Below are positions 12,098-20,651 of a stretch of DNA of 64,000 nt, in pieces. Position numbers and translations under genes: made by a program. This DNA comes from Cyanobium sp. CH-040. GTDB taxonomy: Bacteria > Cyanobacteriota > Cyanobacteriia > PCC-6307 > Cyanobiaceae. The stretch's first letter is position 1. Each line of letters starts with the position of its first letter. The stretch lies in assembly GCF_024346135.1 (NCBI RefSeq), contig NZ_JAGQCJ010000007.1, positions 62,001-126,000 of the forward strand, written 5' to 3'. Below the pieces are notes generated by a model. The model did not search any database. It was not told the origin of the DNA and worked only from the letters and a program-made list of their open reading frames with translations.

Positions 12098-13222
12098 TCA
12101 GGCCACCGGCAGGGGCAGGGCGAGGCGCTGAAACAGTGGCTCGAAGTTGCAGTGCTCCTCCACCAGCCGCACCGCGTAGGTGGCCTTCACGTCCTCGTGC
12201 AGGCGCACATGGCCGAAGGCCTGCTCGATCACCTCCACGGTGGTGAGGGTGTCGTGCTCCACCTTCAGCAGGGGCACGTCCAGCTCCTCGGCGCGGGTCA
12301 CGAGCTGGGGCAGGGGCTCGCCGGCGCCGGTGAGGATCAGGCACTGGGTGGAGGCCTCCAGAGCCGCCAGCTGGATGTCGGTGCGGTCGGCGCCGGTGAC
12401 CACGGCCATGTTGCGGCGGCGGCGGAAGAACTCCATGGCGGAGTTCACGTTCATGGCGCCGATCGAGAGGGTCTCCACCAGCAGGTCGAGGCGGTCGCGG
12501 CTGCAGAGCACCTCGGCCTGCAGGCGCCGGGCCAGTTCCTCCACGGTGACGCTGCGCAGCAGCGGGCTGCGGGGCATCACCCCCAGCACCGGCAGGCCGA
12601 AGCGCTCCAGCGCCGGCACGATCTCCTGGCGCACGCCGGCCAGGCCGTCGGGATCGACGCCGTTGAGCACCACGCCGGCCAGCCGCTCGCCCAGGGCGGC
12701 GCGGGCCGCCAGCAGCGGATCGACGCTGCGCACATCGCTCCAGGGATGCACCAGCAGCACCGGCGCGTCCAGTTCCCGGGCCAGCTGAGCCAGGCTCAGC
12801 CCGTGCAGCAGGCCCTCGTCGAGACTGCCGGCCGCCTCCAGCAGATTGAGCCGCAGCGCGCCGGCCAGGGCCGGTTCGGTCGCGGGCGGGTCGGCCAGCA
12901 GTGCCTGCAGGCGGGTGTAGCCGTCGCCGGGGTCCTGCTCGCCGGCCAGCAGGCGGCGGCGCACCTCCGCCAGATCGAGGGAGTGCAGCGAGGGCAGCAG
13001 CTGCCCGGCGGAGAGGCGCAGGTTGGCGCCCACGAAGCGCACGTCGGCGTCGAACAGCTCGCCGTCATCGGCGGCGGGGGCTTCGTTCTCGAGCACGGTG
13101 GCGAGGGGTTTGCCGAAGCGCAGCAGCACGCCGGCGCGCAGCAGCTGGCGGGCCAGGCCCAGCACAACGGCCGACTTGCCGCTGAACGATTGACACGAGC
13201 CGATCAGCAGAGTGGGGGCCAT
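12098..13222 (-). CDS. BioD-like P-loop protein with C-terminal DRTGG domain
   Basis: 374 residues. The N-terminal half starts MAPTLLIGSCQSFSGKSAVV, a P-loop of the CobB/BioD (dethiobiotin synthetase-like) type, with HPWSDVRSVDPLL and GVVLNGVDPDGL further on. The C-terminal third matches the DRTGG domain (SIGAMNVNSAMEFFRRRRN, VVTGADRTDIQLAAL) found next to phosphotransacetylases and in CBS-linked regulators. In cyanobacteria this two-domain protein is usually called phosphotransacetylase family although the catalytic domain is absent. A role in acetyl-phosphate or cobyrinate chemistry is unproven. It lies 25 nt downstream of the EbsA-like gene. Confidence 0.8.
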   Translation of the reverse strand: MAPTLLIGSCQSFSGKSAVVLGLARQLLRAGVLLRFGKPLATVLENEAPAADDGELFDADVRFVGANLRLSAGQLLPSLHSLDLAEVRRRLLAGEQDPGDGYTRLQALLADPPATEPALAGALRLNLLEAAGSLDEGLLHGLSLAQLARELDAPVLLVHPWSDVRSVDPLLAARAALGERLAGVVLNGVDPDGLAGVRQEIVPALERFGLPVLGVMPRSPLLRSVTVEELARRLQAEVLCSRDRLDLLVETLSIGAMNVNSAMEFFRRRRNMAVVTGADRTDIQLAALEASTQCLILTGAGEPLPQLVTRAEELDVPLLKVEHDTLTTVEVIEQAFGHVRLHEDVKATYAVRLVEEHCNFEPLFQRLALPLPVA

Positions 13223-13247
13223 GGGTCAACCGCGCCGCGGGCCCAGG

Positions 13248-13706
13248 CTAGGCAACCGCTGCCTGGTCGCCCGCGTCGGGGCCGCCGTGGAAGCCGGGCA
13301 GCTCGCCCAGCAGCAGCCAGCGCCAGAAGCTCACCGGCAGCTGGTGGTCCTGGCGCTGCATCAGCCAGAGCACCAGCCGGTAGGCCGGCAGGGTGAATTC
13401 GTAGTTCACCGAGGGCAGATCGGGGAAGTGCAGCTCGCAGCGCAGCGTCTCCAGCGGCGCCGGCTCCCCGTGCCAGCGCAGGGTGAAGGCACGGCTGACA
13501 TCCCCATCCAGCCGCCGTTCCCCGGACCACTCCCCCATCAGCAGCTGGCCCACGGCGGCCTCCAGCAGCAGCTGCCGGGTGACCCCGCCGCAGTAGGGCG
13601 CAAACAGGGGCACAAGCGGCTCGAGGATCCCCTCGGAATCGAACCCGAACGGGGTCTGCAGAAGGCCTGGATCGCTAGGGCCTGGCGGCGGCGGCGGTGG
13701 AAACAT
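13248..13706 (-). CDS. EbsA-like cyanobacterial protein (type IV pilus / biofilm control candidate)
   Basis: 152 residues from the ATG at 13706-13704 (MFPPPPPPGPSDPG). The N-terminus is a poly-Pro tract. The core (FAPYCGGVTRQLL, GEWSGERRLDGD, LETLRCELHFPDLPSVNYEF) resembles my memory of EbsA, the cyanobacterial protein needed for type IV pili and for biofilm self-suppression in Synechococcus elongatus. There is no signal peptide or membrane helix. The match is from recollection of a motif pattern only, and a generic conserved cyanobacterial hypothetical is the alternative. It diverges from the SDR gene across a 175-nt spacer. Confidence 0.5.
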   Translation of the reverse strand: MFPPPPPPGPSDPGLLQTPFGFDSEGILEPLVPLFAPYCGGVTRQLLLEAAVGQLLMGEWSGERRLDGDVSRAFTLRWHGEPAPLETLRCELHFPDLPSVNYEFTLPAYRLVLWLMQRQDHQLPVSFWRWLLLGELPGFHGGPDAGDQAAVA

Positions 13707-13881
13707 CGTCGTGGCGGGACGGCCAGGGCAGGCACAATTCTGCTGGCGACCGCCGGTGCAGCGGCCGCCCGGCACATCATGCACCCAGCCAAGGTCCCGC
13801 AGCCTGGACGGGCCAGGCGCATGCCGCCGCCGTCACCCACCATCGCCCTCCCCCGCCGGCCCCTTGACCCGCCCATCGCCG

Positions 13882-14598
13882 ATGACCTCCTCCCCCTGCG
13901 TGGCGATCACCGGCGCCAGCGGCAGCCTCGGCCAGGCCCTGCTGCGGCGCTGGCACCGCCGCGGCGCCCGGCTGATCGCCCTCAGCTGCGGCCCCCGCAA
14001 CCTCGATCTGCGCGACGCCGGCGGTCAGCCGATCCCGCTGCGGGACGTGACCTGGTGCGTGGGCCAGGAGGAGGAGCTGAGCGAACTGCTGCGGGAGGTG
14101 GACGTGCTGGTGCTCAACCACGGCCTGAACGTGCACGGCCAGCGCAGCGGCGAGGCCAGCGTGCGCTCGCTGGAGGTGAACGCCCTCAGCGGCTGGCGGC
14201 TGCTGGAGCTGTTCGCCGCCGAGGTGGCCCAGCGGGCCGAGCAGCCGGGCCGGCCCCAGGCTGAGGTGTGGGTGAACACCTCGGAAGCCGAGATCCAGCC
14301 GGCCCTCAGCCCGCTCTACGAGATCAGCAAGCGGCTGCTGGGCCAGCTGGTGAGCCTGCGGGCCCTGGATCTGGCGGGGCCGCAGCTGCGCATCCGCCGG
14401 CTGGTGCTGGGGCCCTTCCGCTCGGCCCTCAACCCGGTGGGCGTGATGAGCGCCGACTTCGTGGCCGGCCAGGTGATGGGCCAGGCGGGCCTGGGCTTCA
14501 ACCTGATCATCGTCACCCCCAATCCCTTCACCTACGCGCTGATGCCGCTGGCCACCCTCAGCCGCTGGCTCTACTACAAGGTGCTCACCCGCACCTAG
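13882..14598 (+). CDS. Short-chain dehydrogenase/reductase
   Basis: 238 residues from the ATG at 13882 ([20 protein letters not shown]). The TGASGSLG segment is the TGxxGxxG nucleotide-binding motif at the end of the first beta strand, LVLNHGLN takes the place of the NNAG motif, and YEISKRLLG is the YxxxK active site. The protein is therefore an NAD(P)-dependent SDR oxidoreductase with an intact catalytic pair. The C-terminus is hydrophobic ([21 protein letters not shown]), suggesting membrane association as in the SDR half of the sterol desaturase/SDR proteins of cyanobacteria. Substrate unknown. The stop overlaps the map stop by 4 nt, tail to tail. Confidence 0.85.
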   Translation: MTSSPCVAITGASGSLGQALLRRWHRRGARLIALSCGPRNLDLRDAGGQPIPLRDVTWCVGQEEELSELLREVDVLVLNHGLNVHGQRSGEASVRSLEVNALSGWRLLELFAAEVAQRAEQPGRPQAEVWVNTSEAEIQPALSPLYEISKRLLGQLVSLRALDLAGPQLRIRRLVLGPFRSALNPVGVMSADFVAGQVMGQAGLGFNLIIVTPNPFTYALMPLATLSRWLYYKVLTRT

Positions 14599-15473
14599 AA
14601 CTCGCGGTCGGTGAGGATCTCGCAGCCGTCGCTGGTGACGGCGATGGTGTGCTCCCACTGGGCCGAGAGGCTGCCGTCCACCGTCACCACGGTCCAGCGG
14701 TCGCGCAGGGTGCGGCAGGCCTTGCTGCCGGCGTTGAGGATCGGCTCCACCGCCAGGGTCATGCCGGCCCGCAGGGTCATGTTGGGCAGGTCGCGGGTGC
14801 GGTAGTTGAACACCGAGGGCTCCTCGTGCAGGTTGCGGCCCACGCCGTGGCCGGTGTAGTCCTCCACCACGGCGTAGCCGTGGGCCTCCACGTGGTCCTG
14901 CACGGCGCCGGCGATGTCGAGCAGGGTGCTGCCGGCCTTGATCCGGGCCAGGCCCTGCATCAGCGACTCCTGGGCCACCCGGGCCAGACGCTGGGCCTCG
15001 TCGGGGGTCTCCTCGCCCACGCAGATGGTCACGCAGCTGTCGCCGTGGTAGCCGTCGTAGTAGGCGCCGGTGTCCACCTTGAGCAGGTCGCCGGCCCTGA
15101 TCACCCGCTTGGCGCTGGGGATGCCGTGTACCACCTCGTTGTTGATCGAGGCGCAGATGCTGGCGGGAAAGCCGTGGTAGCCCTTGAAGCTGGGGGTGGC
15201 CCCCAGCTCGCGGATGCGCTTCTCGGCGTGGGCGTCGAGGTCGCCGGTGGTGAGGCCCGGGGCGGCGATCTCCATGATCTCGCGCAGCACCGTGGCCACG
15301 ATGCGGCTGGCCTGGCGCATCGTCTCGATCTCGCGGGCGCTCTTCACCTCCACGCCACGGCGGCTCTTCTGGATGCGCGGGCCGGCCTCCACCAGCGGCG
15401 AGGGTTTGGGCCGCTGGCCGCTGGCCTGGCGGGCGCCGGTGGTGCTGGCCAGCAGATCGGCGAAGAGATTCAT
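14595..15473 (-). CDS. map: Methionine aminopeptidase, type I
   Basis: 292 residues from the ATG at 15473-15471 ([10 protein letters not shown]). An N-terminal extension of about 40 residues precedes the pita-bread fold, as in several cyanobacterial MAPs. Metal ligands are visible in order: two Asp in [15 protein letters not shown], His in [13 protein letters not shown], Glu in LAVEPIL and Glu in QWEHTIAV. The substrate histidine is in [14 protein letters not shown]. It removes the initiator Met from nascent proteins. Genomes often carry more than one map; this is the longer form. It diverges from the PepSY-like gene. Confidence 0.96.
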   Translation of the reverse strand: MNLFADLLASTTGARQASGQRPKPSPLVEAGPRIQKSRRGVEVKSAREIETMRQASRIVATVLREIMEIAAPGLTTGDLDAHAEKRIRELGATPSFKGYHGFPASICASINNEVVHGIPSAKRVIRAGDLLKVDTGAYYDGYHGDSCVTICVGEETPDEAQRLARVAQESLMQGLARIKAGSTLLDIAGAVQDHVEAHGYAVVEDYTGHGVGRNLHEEPSVFNYRTRDLPNMTLRAGMTLAVEPILNAGSKACRTLRDRWTVVTVDGSLSAQWEHTIAVTSDGCEILTDREF

Positions 15474-15550
15474 GGAAGGAGGGCGGCAGCCCCGCGGCCA
15501 GGGCACGGATTGACCGTCAAGCTATCAACGGCGCACCGGCCACCGCACCG

Positions 15551-15862
15551 ATGCCCCTGCTGCCCGTCCAGCTCACCCAGCGCCTGCGCCGGCTGCACGC
15601 CGGCCTGGCGCCGTTCGTGCTCCTGCCCCTGCTGCTCACGGTGACCACGGGCATGGGCTACCGGCTGCTGCGCGACTGGGGCGGCCTGGACCGCGACCGG
15701 GCCCACCTGCTGATGGTGCTGCACGAGGGGGAGTGGCTCACCAGCTGGTTCGGCCCCAACGGTGAGACGGTGTACGTGCTGCTCAACGGCCTGGGGCTGC
15801 TGTGGATGCTGATCAGCGGCGGCGCCATGGCCCTGCAGCGCCTGACCCGGGGGAGGGGGTGA
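15551..15862 (+). CDS. PepSY-associated-type small membrane protein
   Basis: 103 residues with two hydrophobic segments: [20 protein letters not shown] (about residues 16-35) and [20 protein letters not shown] near the C-terminus. They flank a soluble segment with [21 protein letters not shown]. The L-x-x-x-H-x-G-x-x-x-P-F pattern and the HEG motif are those of PepSY-associated TM proteins, which in picocyanobacteria lie just upstream of rplS. Role unknown, perhaps a membrane-bound PepSY modulator or redox-related helper. Confidence 0.65.
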   Translation: MPLLPVQLTQRLRRLHAGLAPFVLLPLLLTVTTGMGYRLLRDWGGLDRDRAHLLMVLHEGEWLTSWFGPNGETVYVLLNGLGLLWMLISGGAMALQRLTRGRG

Positions 15863-15873
15863 CCCCCAGCCGG

Positions 15874-15879
15874 TACACT
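15874..15879 (+). promoter_or_regulatory. Candidate -10 element upstream of rplS
   Basis: TACACT lies 30 nt before the rplS ATG, after a GC-rich stretch containing a short GGGGG/CCCCC inverted repeat (15855-15867). No convincing -35 hexamer is visible. Spacing suits a short 5' leader. Confidence 0.35.
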
Positions 15880-15909
15880 GTCGGTTTGGCCAGGCGTTGC
15901 GGAGCTGAG

Positions 15910-16419
15910 ATGGCAGCTGAGGAGAAGCAGGCAGAACAGGAGCTGGAGGCGAGCGGCGGCCAGCCCGAGCCCGGCGGGCAGCCGGAGACGGCCACCCAGG
16001 TCGCGGCCACCGCTGTGCAGGAGAAGCCCGCAGCCGGCGCAGCCAGCGTGCGCACCGGCCGGCTCAGCGCCCAGGACCTGATCCGCGCCTTCGAGGCCGA
16101 GCAGCTCAAGAGCGATCTGCCAGACATCTACGTGGGCGACACCGTGAAGGTGGGTGTGCGCATCCGCGAGGGCAACAAGGAGCGCGTGCAGCCCTATGAG
16201 GGCGTGGTGATCGCCAAGCGCCACGGCGGCCTGAACGCCACCATCACCGTGAGGCGAATCTTCCAGGGCGTGGGTGTGGAGCGGATCTTCATGCTCCACA
16301 GCCCCCAGGTTGCCTCCGTGAAGGTGGAGCGGCGCGGTAAGGTTCGCCGAGCGAAGCTCTTCTACCTGCGCGATCGGGTGGGTAAAGCCACCAGGGTCAA
16401 GCAGCGCTTCGATCGCTGA
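15910..16419 (+). CDS. rplS: 50S ribosomal protein L19
   Basis: 169 residues from the ATG at 15910 with GGAG five bases upstream. The C-terminal 115 residues are canonical L19: [56 protein letters not shown], and the basic end [20 protein letters not shown]. The first 55 residues or so are an Ala/Glu/Gln-rich disordered extension, as in picocyanobacterial L19 and absent from Escherichia coli L19 (115 residues). The gene is followed by tRNA-Trp after 52 nt. Confidence 0.97.
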   Translation: MAAEEKQAEQELEASGGQPEPGGQPETATQVAATAVQEKPAAGAASVRTGRLSAQDLIRAFEAEQLKSDLPDIYVGDTVKVGVRIREGNKERVQPYEGVVIAKRHGGLNATITVRRIFQGVGVERIFMLHSPQVASVKVERRGKVRRAKLFYLRDRVGKATRVKQRFDR

Positions 16420-16471
16420 GTCCGGTCCCGCACCGGTCAGTCTGGCACCGTCCAGCAGGGGACATCACCCT

Positions 16472-16544
16472 GCGCCGTTAGTTCAGTTGGTAGAACGCAG
16501 GTCTCCAAAACCTGATGTCGGGGGTTCAAGTCCTCCACGGCGCG
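16472..16544 (+). tRNA. trnW: tRNA-Trp (CCA anticodon)
   Basis: A 73-nt cloverleaf folds by eye. The acceptor stem is GCGCCGT with ACGGCGC, the D arm is GTTC/GAAC, the anticodon loop is CTCCAAA with CCA, and the T arm is GGGGG-TTCAAGT-CCTCC. The discriminator is G and the CCA tail is not encoded. It lies between rplS and the PSHCP-like gene. Confidence 0.96.
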
Positions 16545-16611
16545 CTCGATGTCCCCTCCGGCATGCTCTGCCGGCTTCCTGCTCTCGCCTCGCCGTTTCT
16601 CCTCACCGAAC

Positions 16612-16800
16612 ATGGAGTTGGATCTTCAACCTGGAGATGTGGTCAAGGTGCTCGAATCCGCAGCCCTGGGCTGGGTTCGCGCCCGCGTGATCCGGGTCAA
16701 ATCCGGTGGCCGCGTGGTTGTTCAGAGCGACCAGGGCCGCGAATTCACCGCCCGGGGCAATCAGGTGCGCCTGATCGAACCGGCCGGGTTCCGTCCCTGA
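16612..16800 (+). CDS. PSHCP / Tudor-like hyper-conserved picocyanobacterial protein
   Basis: 62 residues from the ATG at 16612: MELDLQPGDVVKVLESAA opens a small beta-rich domain with basic patches (VRARVIRVKSGGRVVV) and ends EFTARGNQVRLIEPAGFRP. Size, sequence and position between tRNA-Trp and tRNA-Asp match my recollection of the Prochlorococcus/Synechococcus hyper-conserved protein. That protein has been described as a stand-alone SH3/Tudor-like fold, associated with ribosomal protein L2 and able to bind RNA. A role in translation is likely but not proven. It is a good clade marker, since homologues outside the group are not known to me. Confidence 0.88.
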   Translation: MELDLQPGDVVKVLESAALGWVRARVIRVKSGGRVVVQSDQGREFTARGNQVRLIEPAGFRP

Positions 16801-16867
16801 GCGCACCCCCCGTCCCTGGGGGGCCGCCATCGCCCGTCCGTCTGCGGCCGTCGCCGCAGACCTCCAG

Positions 16868-16893
16868 CCCATCCCCGCGGGGATGGGTTTTTT
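16868..16893 (+). terminator. Rho-independent terminator after the PSHCP gene
   Basis: A perfect 9-bp stem, CCCATCCCC with GGGGATGGG around a GC loop, is followed by six Ts. It ends the transcript covering the PSHCP gene 68 nt downstream of its stop and separates it from the tRNA-Asp/gltX unit. Confidence 0.9.
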
Positions 16894-16923
16894 GCTGGCT
16901 GAGCCGGCTGCACGCCGGCCGAG

Positions 16924-16953
16924 TTGACGGAAGGGGGGGCGGCGACGGATACT
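16924..16953 (+). promoter_or_regulatory. Sigma-70-type promoter for tRNA-Asp and gltX
   Basis: TTGACG (16924-16929) and GATACT (16948-16953) are separated by 18 nt and lie about 80 nt before tRNA-Asp, directly after a strong terminator. This is one of the better consensus matches in the window. Confidence 0.5.
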
Positions 16954-17032
16954 TTTCTGGTCGCACAGGCGACAACAGCGCCCCCAGCGGCAGGCCGCAG
17001 CACACCACGCAGCGGCGCCGCAACGGCGGCCT

Positions 17033-17106
17033 GGGACTGTAGTTCAATCGGTTAGAGCACCGCCCTGTCACGGCGGAAGTTGCGGGTTCGAGCCCCGTCA
17101 GTCCCG
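17033..17106 (+). tRNA. trnD: tRNA-Asp (GTC anticodon)
   Basis: A 74-nt cloverleaf: acceptor GGGACTG with CAGTCCC, D loop with TCAATCGGTTAGA, anticodon loop CTGTCAC with GTC, T arm GCGGG-TTCGAGC-CCCGT, discriminator G and no encoded CCA. The gltX start follows 24 nt later, so the two probably share a transcript. Confidence 0.97.
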
Positions 17107-17130
17107 TTTCACTTTCCAGGAGAGCCGGCC

Positions 17131-18600
17131 GTGGCAGCTGAGGCGAACGCAGCGCGTCCCGTCCGCGTGCGCCTGGCCCCCAGCCCCACCGGCACCCTGC
17201 ACATCGGCACGGCCCGCACGGCGGTGTTCAACTGGCTGTTCGCCCGCCACTGCGGCGGCAGCTTCCTGCTGCGCATCGAGGACACCGACCGCGAGCGCAG
17301 CAAGCCCGAATACACCGCCAACATCCTCGAGGGCCTGCAGTGGCTGGGGCTGGACTGGGACGGGGAACCCGTGATCCAGAGCCAGCGCCTGGAGCAGCAC
17401 CGCGCCGCCATCCAGCGGCTGCTCGATTCGGGCCATGCCTACCGCTGCTACGCCAGCGAGGAGGAACTGGCGGCCATGCGCGAGCAGCAGGCCGCCAGCA
17501 AGCAGGCCCCCCGCTACGACAACCGCCACCGCGACCTCAGCCCCGAGCAGGAGGCGGCCTACGTCGCCGAGGGCCGCCAACCTGTGGTGCGCTTCCGCAT
17601 CGACGACGCGCGCACGATCACCTGGACGGATCTGGTGCGCGGCGAGATGCGCTGGAGCGGCGCCGACCTGGGCGGCGACATGGTGATCGCCCGCCGCGCC
17701 CCGGCCGACCGGATCGGCGACCCCCTCTACAACCTGGTGGTGGTGGTGGACGACGCGGCCATGGCCATCAGCCACGTGATCCGCGGTGAGGACCACATCG
17801 CCAACACCGCCAAGCAACTGCTGCTCTACGAGGCCCTGGGCGCCGAACCGCCGGTGTTCGCCCACACGCCGCTGATCCTCAACCAGGAGGGTAAGAAGCT
17901 CTCCAAGCGCGACGGCGTGACCTCGATCAGCGACTTCAGAGCCATGGGCTACACCGCCGCCGCCCTGGCCAACTACATGACCCTGCTGGGCTGGTCGCCG
18001 CCGGAGGGGATGGGCGAGCGCTTCAGCCTCAAGGAGGCGGCGGCCGTGTTCGGCTTCGAGCGCGTCAACCGCGCCGGCGCCCGCTTCGACTGGGACAAGC
18101 TCAACTGGCTCAACGGCCAGGTGCTGCGCGAGCAGGGCCCCGAGAGCCTGCGGGAGCAGCTGGCGCCGCTGTGGGCCGCGCGGGGCTGGGGCCTGGCCGA
18201 TGGCGCCAACCCCGTGCACGCCGATCCCGCCTGGCAGCGCCAGCTCACCGAGCTGCTGGGCCCCTCGCTCACCCTCCTGGCCGACGGGGTGGAGCAGGCC
18301 GAGCCCTTCTTCACCACCCCGGAGCTGAACGACGCCGCCCGCGCCCAGCTGGAGGCCGCCGGCGCCGGCGCCGCCGTGACGGCGCTGCTGGAGCGGCTGC
18401 CGGAGGGAGAGCTGGACGCCGATCAGGCCCAGGCGCTGCTGGGCGAGGCGGCCACCGCCGCCGGGGTGAAGAAGGGGGTGGTGATGAAGAGCGTGCGCGC
18501 CGCCCTGCTGGGCAGCCTGCAGGGCCCCGACCTACTGGCCACCTGGCTGCTGCTGCACCGCAGCGGCGACGACCGCGCCCGCCTCGCCCGCTGCCGCTGA
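17131..18600 (+). CDS. gltX: Glutamyl-tRNA synthetase
   Basis: 489 residues from the GTG at 17131, with AGGAG eight bases upstream. Class I synthetase motifs are clear: [16 protein letters not shown] (HIGH-type, H24-T27) and KLSKRDG (K256-R260). The bacterial anticodon-binding helical domain follows. Cyanobacterial GluRS is usually non-discriminating and also charges tRNA-Gln for the GatCAB route, and supplies Glu-tRNA for tetrapyrrole synthesis; this is family knowledge, not read here. Its last 69 bases overlap the antiporter gene on the other strand. Confidence 0.97.
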   Translation: MAAEANAARPVRVRLAPSPTGTLHIGTARTAVFNWLFARHCGGSFLLRIEDTDRERSKPEYTANILEGLQWLGLDWDGEPVIQSQRLEQHRAAIQRLLDSGHAYRCYASEEELAAMREQQAASKQAPRYDNRHRDLSPEQEAAYVAEGRQPVVRFRIDDARTITWTDLVRGEMRWSGADLGGDMVIARRAPADRIGDPLYNLVVVVDDAAMAISHVIRGEDHIANTAKQLLLYEALGAEPPVFAHTPLILNQEGKKLSKRDGVTSISDFRAMGYTAAALANYMTLLGWSPPEGMGERFSLKEAAAVFGFERVNRAGARFDWDKLNWLNGQVLREQGPESLREQLAPLWAARGWGLADGANPVHADPAWQRQLTELLGPSLTLLADGVEQAEPFFTTPELNDAARAQLEAAGAGAAVTALLERLPEGELDADQAQALLGEAATAAGVKKGVVMKSVRAALLGSLQGPDLLATWLLLHRSGDDRARLARCR

Positions 18601-19812
18601 TCCGGCGGCCGGGGGTGACGCCTCGACCAGCCCCAGCCAGCGGGCCAGCGGCCCGGCGCTGAGGCCCTGCAGCCCCACGGTGAGCAGGATGGTGAGGAAC
18701 ACCAGCCCCTGCAGCCGCCCGGCGCCCACCACGCCCGCCTGCTCCAGGCGGATGGCGAACAGGCTGGCCACCGCGGCGGTGACGATGCCCCGCGGCGCCA
18801 GCCAGCTGAGCAGGGCCAGCTGGGGGAGGCTGAAGTCCATGCCCCAGGTGGCCAGGCCGATGGCCAGGGGCCGCAGCAGCAGCATCATCGCCAGCACGCA
18901 GGCCACCCCACCCCAGCCCAGGGGGCTGAGCTGGGCGAAGGTGACGTCGGCGGCCAGCAGCGGGAACAGCATGGTGATCGCCAGCTGGGCCAGCTGCCGG
19001 ATCAGCTCGTCGAGCTCCTTGGCATCGGTGTCGGGCCGGCGGCCCACCACCACGCCGGCGGCCACCGCCGCCGGCAGGCCCGATTCCGGCAGCAGCTGCT
19101 CGCAGCCGGTGAACATCAGGAACAGCACGCCCAGGGTGAGCTGCAGGCGCAGGGCGCCGTTGCCGGCGGAGGCGGGGATGCGGCGCAGCAGCTCGGCCAG
19201 CAGCCAGCCGCTCAGGGCGCCGATCAGCACGCCGCCGCCGAGGCGCACCAGCAGACCGGTGGCCAGCTCCCGCCAGCCCTGCAGGGTGCCCAGCAGCAGA
19301 TCCAGCAGCAGCAGGGCCAGCACGGCGCCGATCGGCTCCAGCACCAGCCCCTCCCCCTCCAGCACCTCCCCCAGGGGCGCCGCCAGGCGGATCTGGCGCA
19401 CCAGCGGGTTCACCACCGTGGGGCCGGTGGCCAGCACGATGGCGCTGAACACCGCCGCCAGGGGCCAGTTCAGCCCCGCCAGGCCATGGGCCAGCACCAG
19501 CCCCCCCAGCAGGGCCAGCACCAGGCGCACGGCGCAGATGCGCAGCACCGCCTGGCGGGTGCCGTCGGCGGGCAGGCGCAGGTTGAGGCCGCCGTCGAAC
19601 AGCACCAGGCTCACCAGCAGGCCCACGATCGTGCCCAGCCCGGAGCCCAGATCCAGCGGTTCCACCAGCCCCAGCCCGGCGCGGCCGATCAGCAGGCCGG
19701 AGCTGAGCAGCAGCACCACGCCGGGCAGGCCGGTGAGCCAGGCCAGCGCCTGGGCCAAGGCGCCGGAGAACACGGTGACGCCCCAGAGCAGCCCCAGCCG
19801 CTCAGGCGTCAT
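18532..19812 (-). CDS. Cation:proton antiporter (CPA1/NhaP-like)
   Basis: 426 residues from the ATG at 19812-19810, with about 12-13 membrane helices. FDGGLNLRL and [16 protein letters not shown] are the conserved segments of NhaP-type Na+(K+)/H+ antiporters; TGPTVVNP takes the place of the usual TDP-type ion-binding motif. [15 protein letters not shown] and [15 protein letters not shown] follow. No RCK (TrkA) domain is fused. The C-terminus is Ala/Glu-rich and its codons run 69 nt into the antisense of gltX, so the tail may have grown by readthrough of a lost stop. The start overlaps the stop of the 81-residue gene upstream (ATGA). Confidence 0.85.
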   Translation of the reverse strand: MTPERLGLLWGVTVFSGALAQALAWLTGLPGVVLLLSSGLLIGRAGLGLVEPLDLGSGLGTIVGLLVSLVLFDGGLNLRLPADGTRQAVLRICAVRLVLALLGGLVLAHGLAGLNWPLAAVFSAIVLATGPTVVNPLVRQIRLAAPLGEVLEGEGLVLEPIGAVLALLLLDLLLGTLQGWRELATGLLVRLGGGVLIGALSGWLLAELLRRIPASAGNGALRLQLTLGVLFLMFTGCEQLLPESGLPAAVAAGVVVGRRPDTDAKELDELIRQLAQLAITMLFPLLAADVTFAQLSPLGWGGVACVLAMMLLLRPLAIGLATWGMDFSLPQLALLSWLAPRGIVTAAVASLFAIRLEQAGVVGAGRLQGLVFLTILLTVGLQGLSAGPLARWLGLVEASPPAAGSAAAGEAGAVVAAAVQQQPGGQ

Positions 19813-20054
19813 GCATCGTCGAGGGCGTTGAACCGGGGCTCCACGCGGATGCCCACCACGGCGCTGGGGCGCACCACCAGGTATTCCCCGTCCAGGTCGC
19901 TGATCGGCACGTTCACGAAGGTGTCGGGGGCCGAGGCGGTGAGCACCTCGCCATACCACTGCTGGAAGGCCTGCAGGGTCGGGAACATCACCGTCTCGCT
20001 CTGGCCGCCGCTCATGTGCAGGTGGACGGCGTAGCGCCGTGGACTGGCTGACAT
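19809..20054 (-). CDS. Small conserved cyanobacterial protein of unknown function
   Basis: 81 residues from the ATG at 20054-20052, no signal peptide or membrane helix. The sequence has an N-terminal beta-like RYAVHLHMSGGQSETVMFPT, a helix with QQWYGEV, and ends EYLVVRPSAVVGIRVEPRF. The pattern suggests a compact alpha/beta domain. It is coupled to the antiporter by an ATGA overlap, and its start lies 43 nt inside the end of the DUF1643 gene. I cannot name a family; its intact frame and overlaps argue that it is real. Confidence 0.7.
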   Translation of the reverse strand: MSASPRRYAVHLHMSGGQSETVMFPTLQAFQQWYGEVLTASAPDTFVNVPISDLDGEYLVVRPSAVVGIRVEPRFNALDDA

Positions 20055-20587
20055 GGGCGGAGGGCGCCGGATCGCGAGAGAGCGTCCTCAGGATGCACCA
20101 GCGGGGCGGCTTCGCGCCATCTGGCGGCGGCAGGCAGGTAGAGGGGATGGCGGGGCTGGCCGCCGCGGGTGAGCCCCAGCACCAGCAGCCGGCGGCCGGC
20201 CAGAAGCCGCAGCACCTGGCGGTCGCGGCCGCGCCAGCCGCCGCCGGCGCCCCAGCCCAGCCCCAGCGTCGCCTCGGGCCAGGCCGCCAGACGGCGGCGG
20301 ATCCAGCGGTCGTTGGCGCCGCCCACCGGATCGGCGAGGCGCTTCAGCACCGCCGGGCTGGGGCTCACGGCGGCGAACAGGTTGAGCACCTCCAGGGCGC
20401 CGAAGCCGCCGGCGCGGGCGAAGCCCACCAGCCGGCGCAGGGTGGGGTCGTCGCGCGCGCCGTCGGCCCGGGAGGGGTTGAGGCCGATGAACAGCAGCCG
20501 CGGCGCGGCCGCGTCCCAGCAGCGCTCCAGCCACCAGCGGTAGCGGCCGCAGGGGCTGAAGCGGGCCTGGGGGGAAGCGCCGGGCAT
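20012..20587 (-). CDS. DUF1643 family protein
   Basis: 191 residues from the ATG at 20587-20585. The DUF1643 core is visible: CGRYRWWLERCW, LLFIGLNPSRADGARDDPTLRRL and a helix with GFGALEVLNLFAAVSP. Asn-Pro-Ser and Asp-Pro-Thr are invariant in the family. Biochemical function is unknown. The last 43 bases overlap the next gene in another frame, giving an Arg/Pro/Ser-rich tail that probably is not part of the fold. It diverges from the MscS gene across 64 nt. Confidence 0.85.
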   Translation of the reverse strand: MPGASPQARFSPCGRYRWWLERCWDAAAPRLLFIGLNPSRADGARDDPTLRRLVGFARAGGFGALEVLNLFAAVSPSPAVLKRLADPVGGANDRWIRRRLAAWPEATLGLGWGAGGGWRGRDRQVLRLLAGRRLLVLGLTRGGQPRHPLYLPAAARWREAAPLVHPEDALSRSGALRPCQPVHGATPSTCT

Positions 20588-20651
20588 GGATCCCGCAGGG
20601 GCGGCTGGGCACGCCCCCTAGCCTGCCGCCAGGGCAGCGGGGAGACGACCG

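Noticed and set aside
15855-15867. GGGGG/CCCCC short hairpin before rplS as a terminator.
   Set aside because: There is no T-tract and the loop is three bases; it more likely reflects local GC content.
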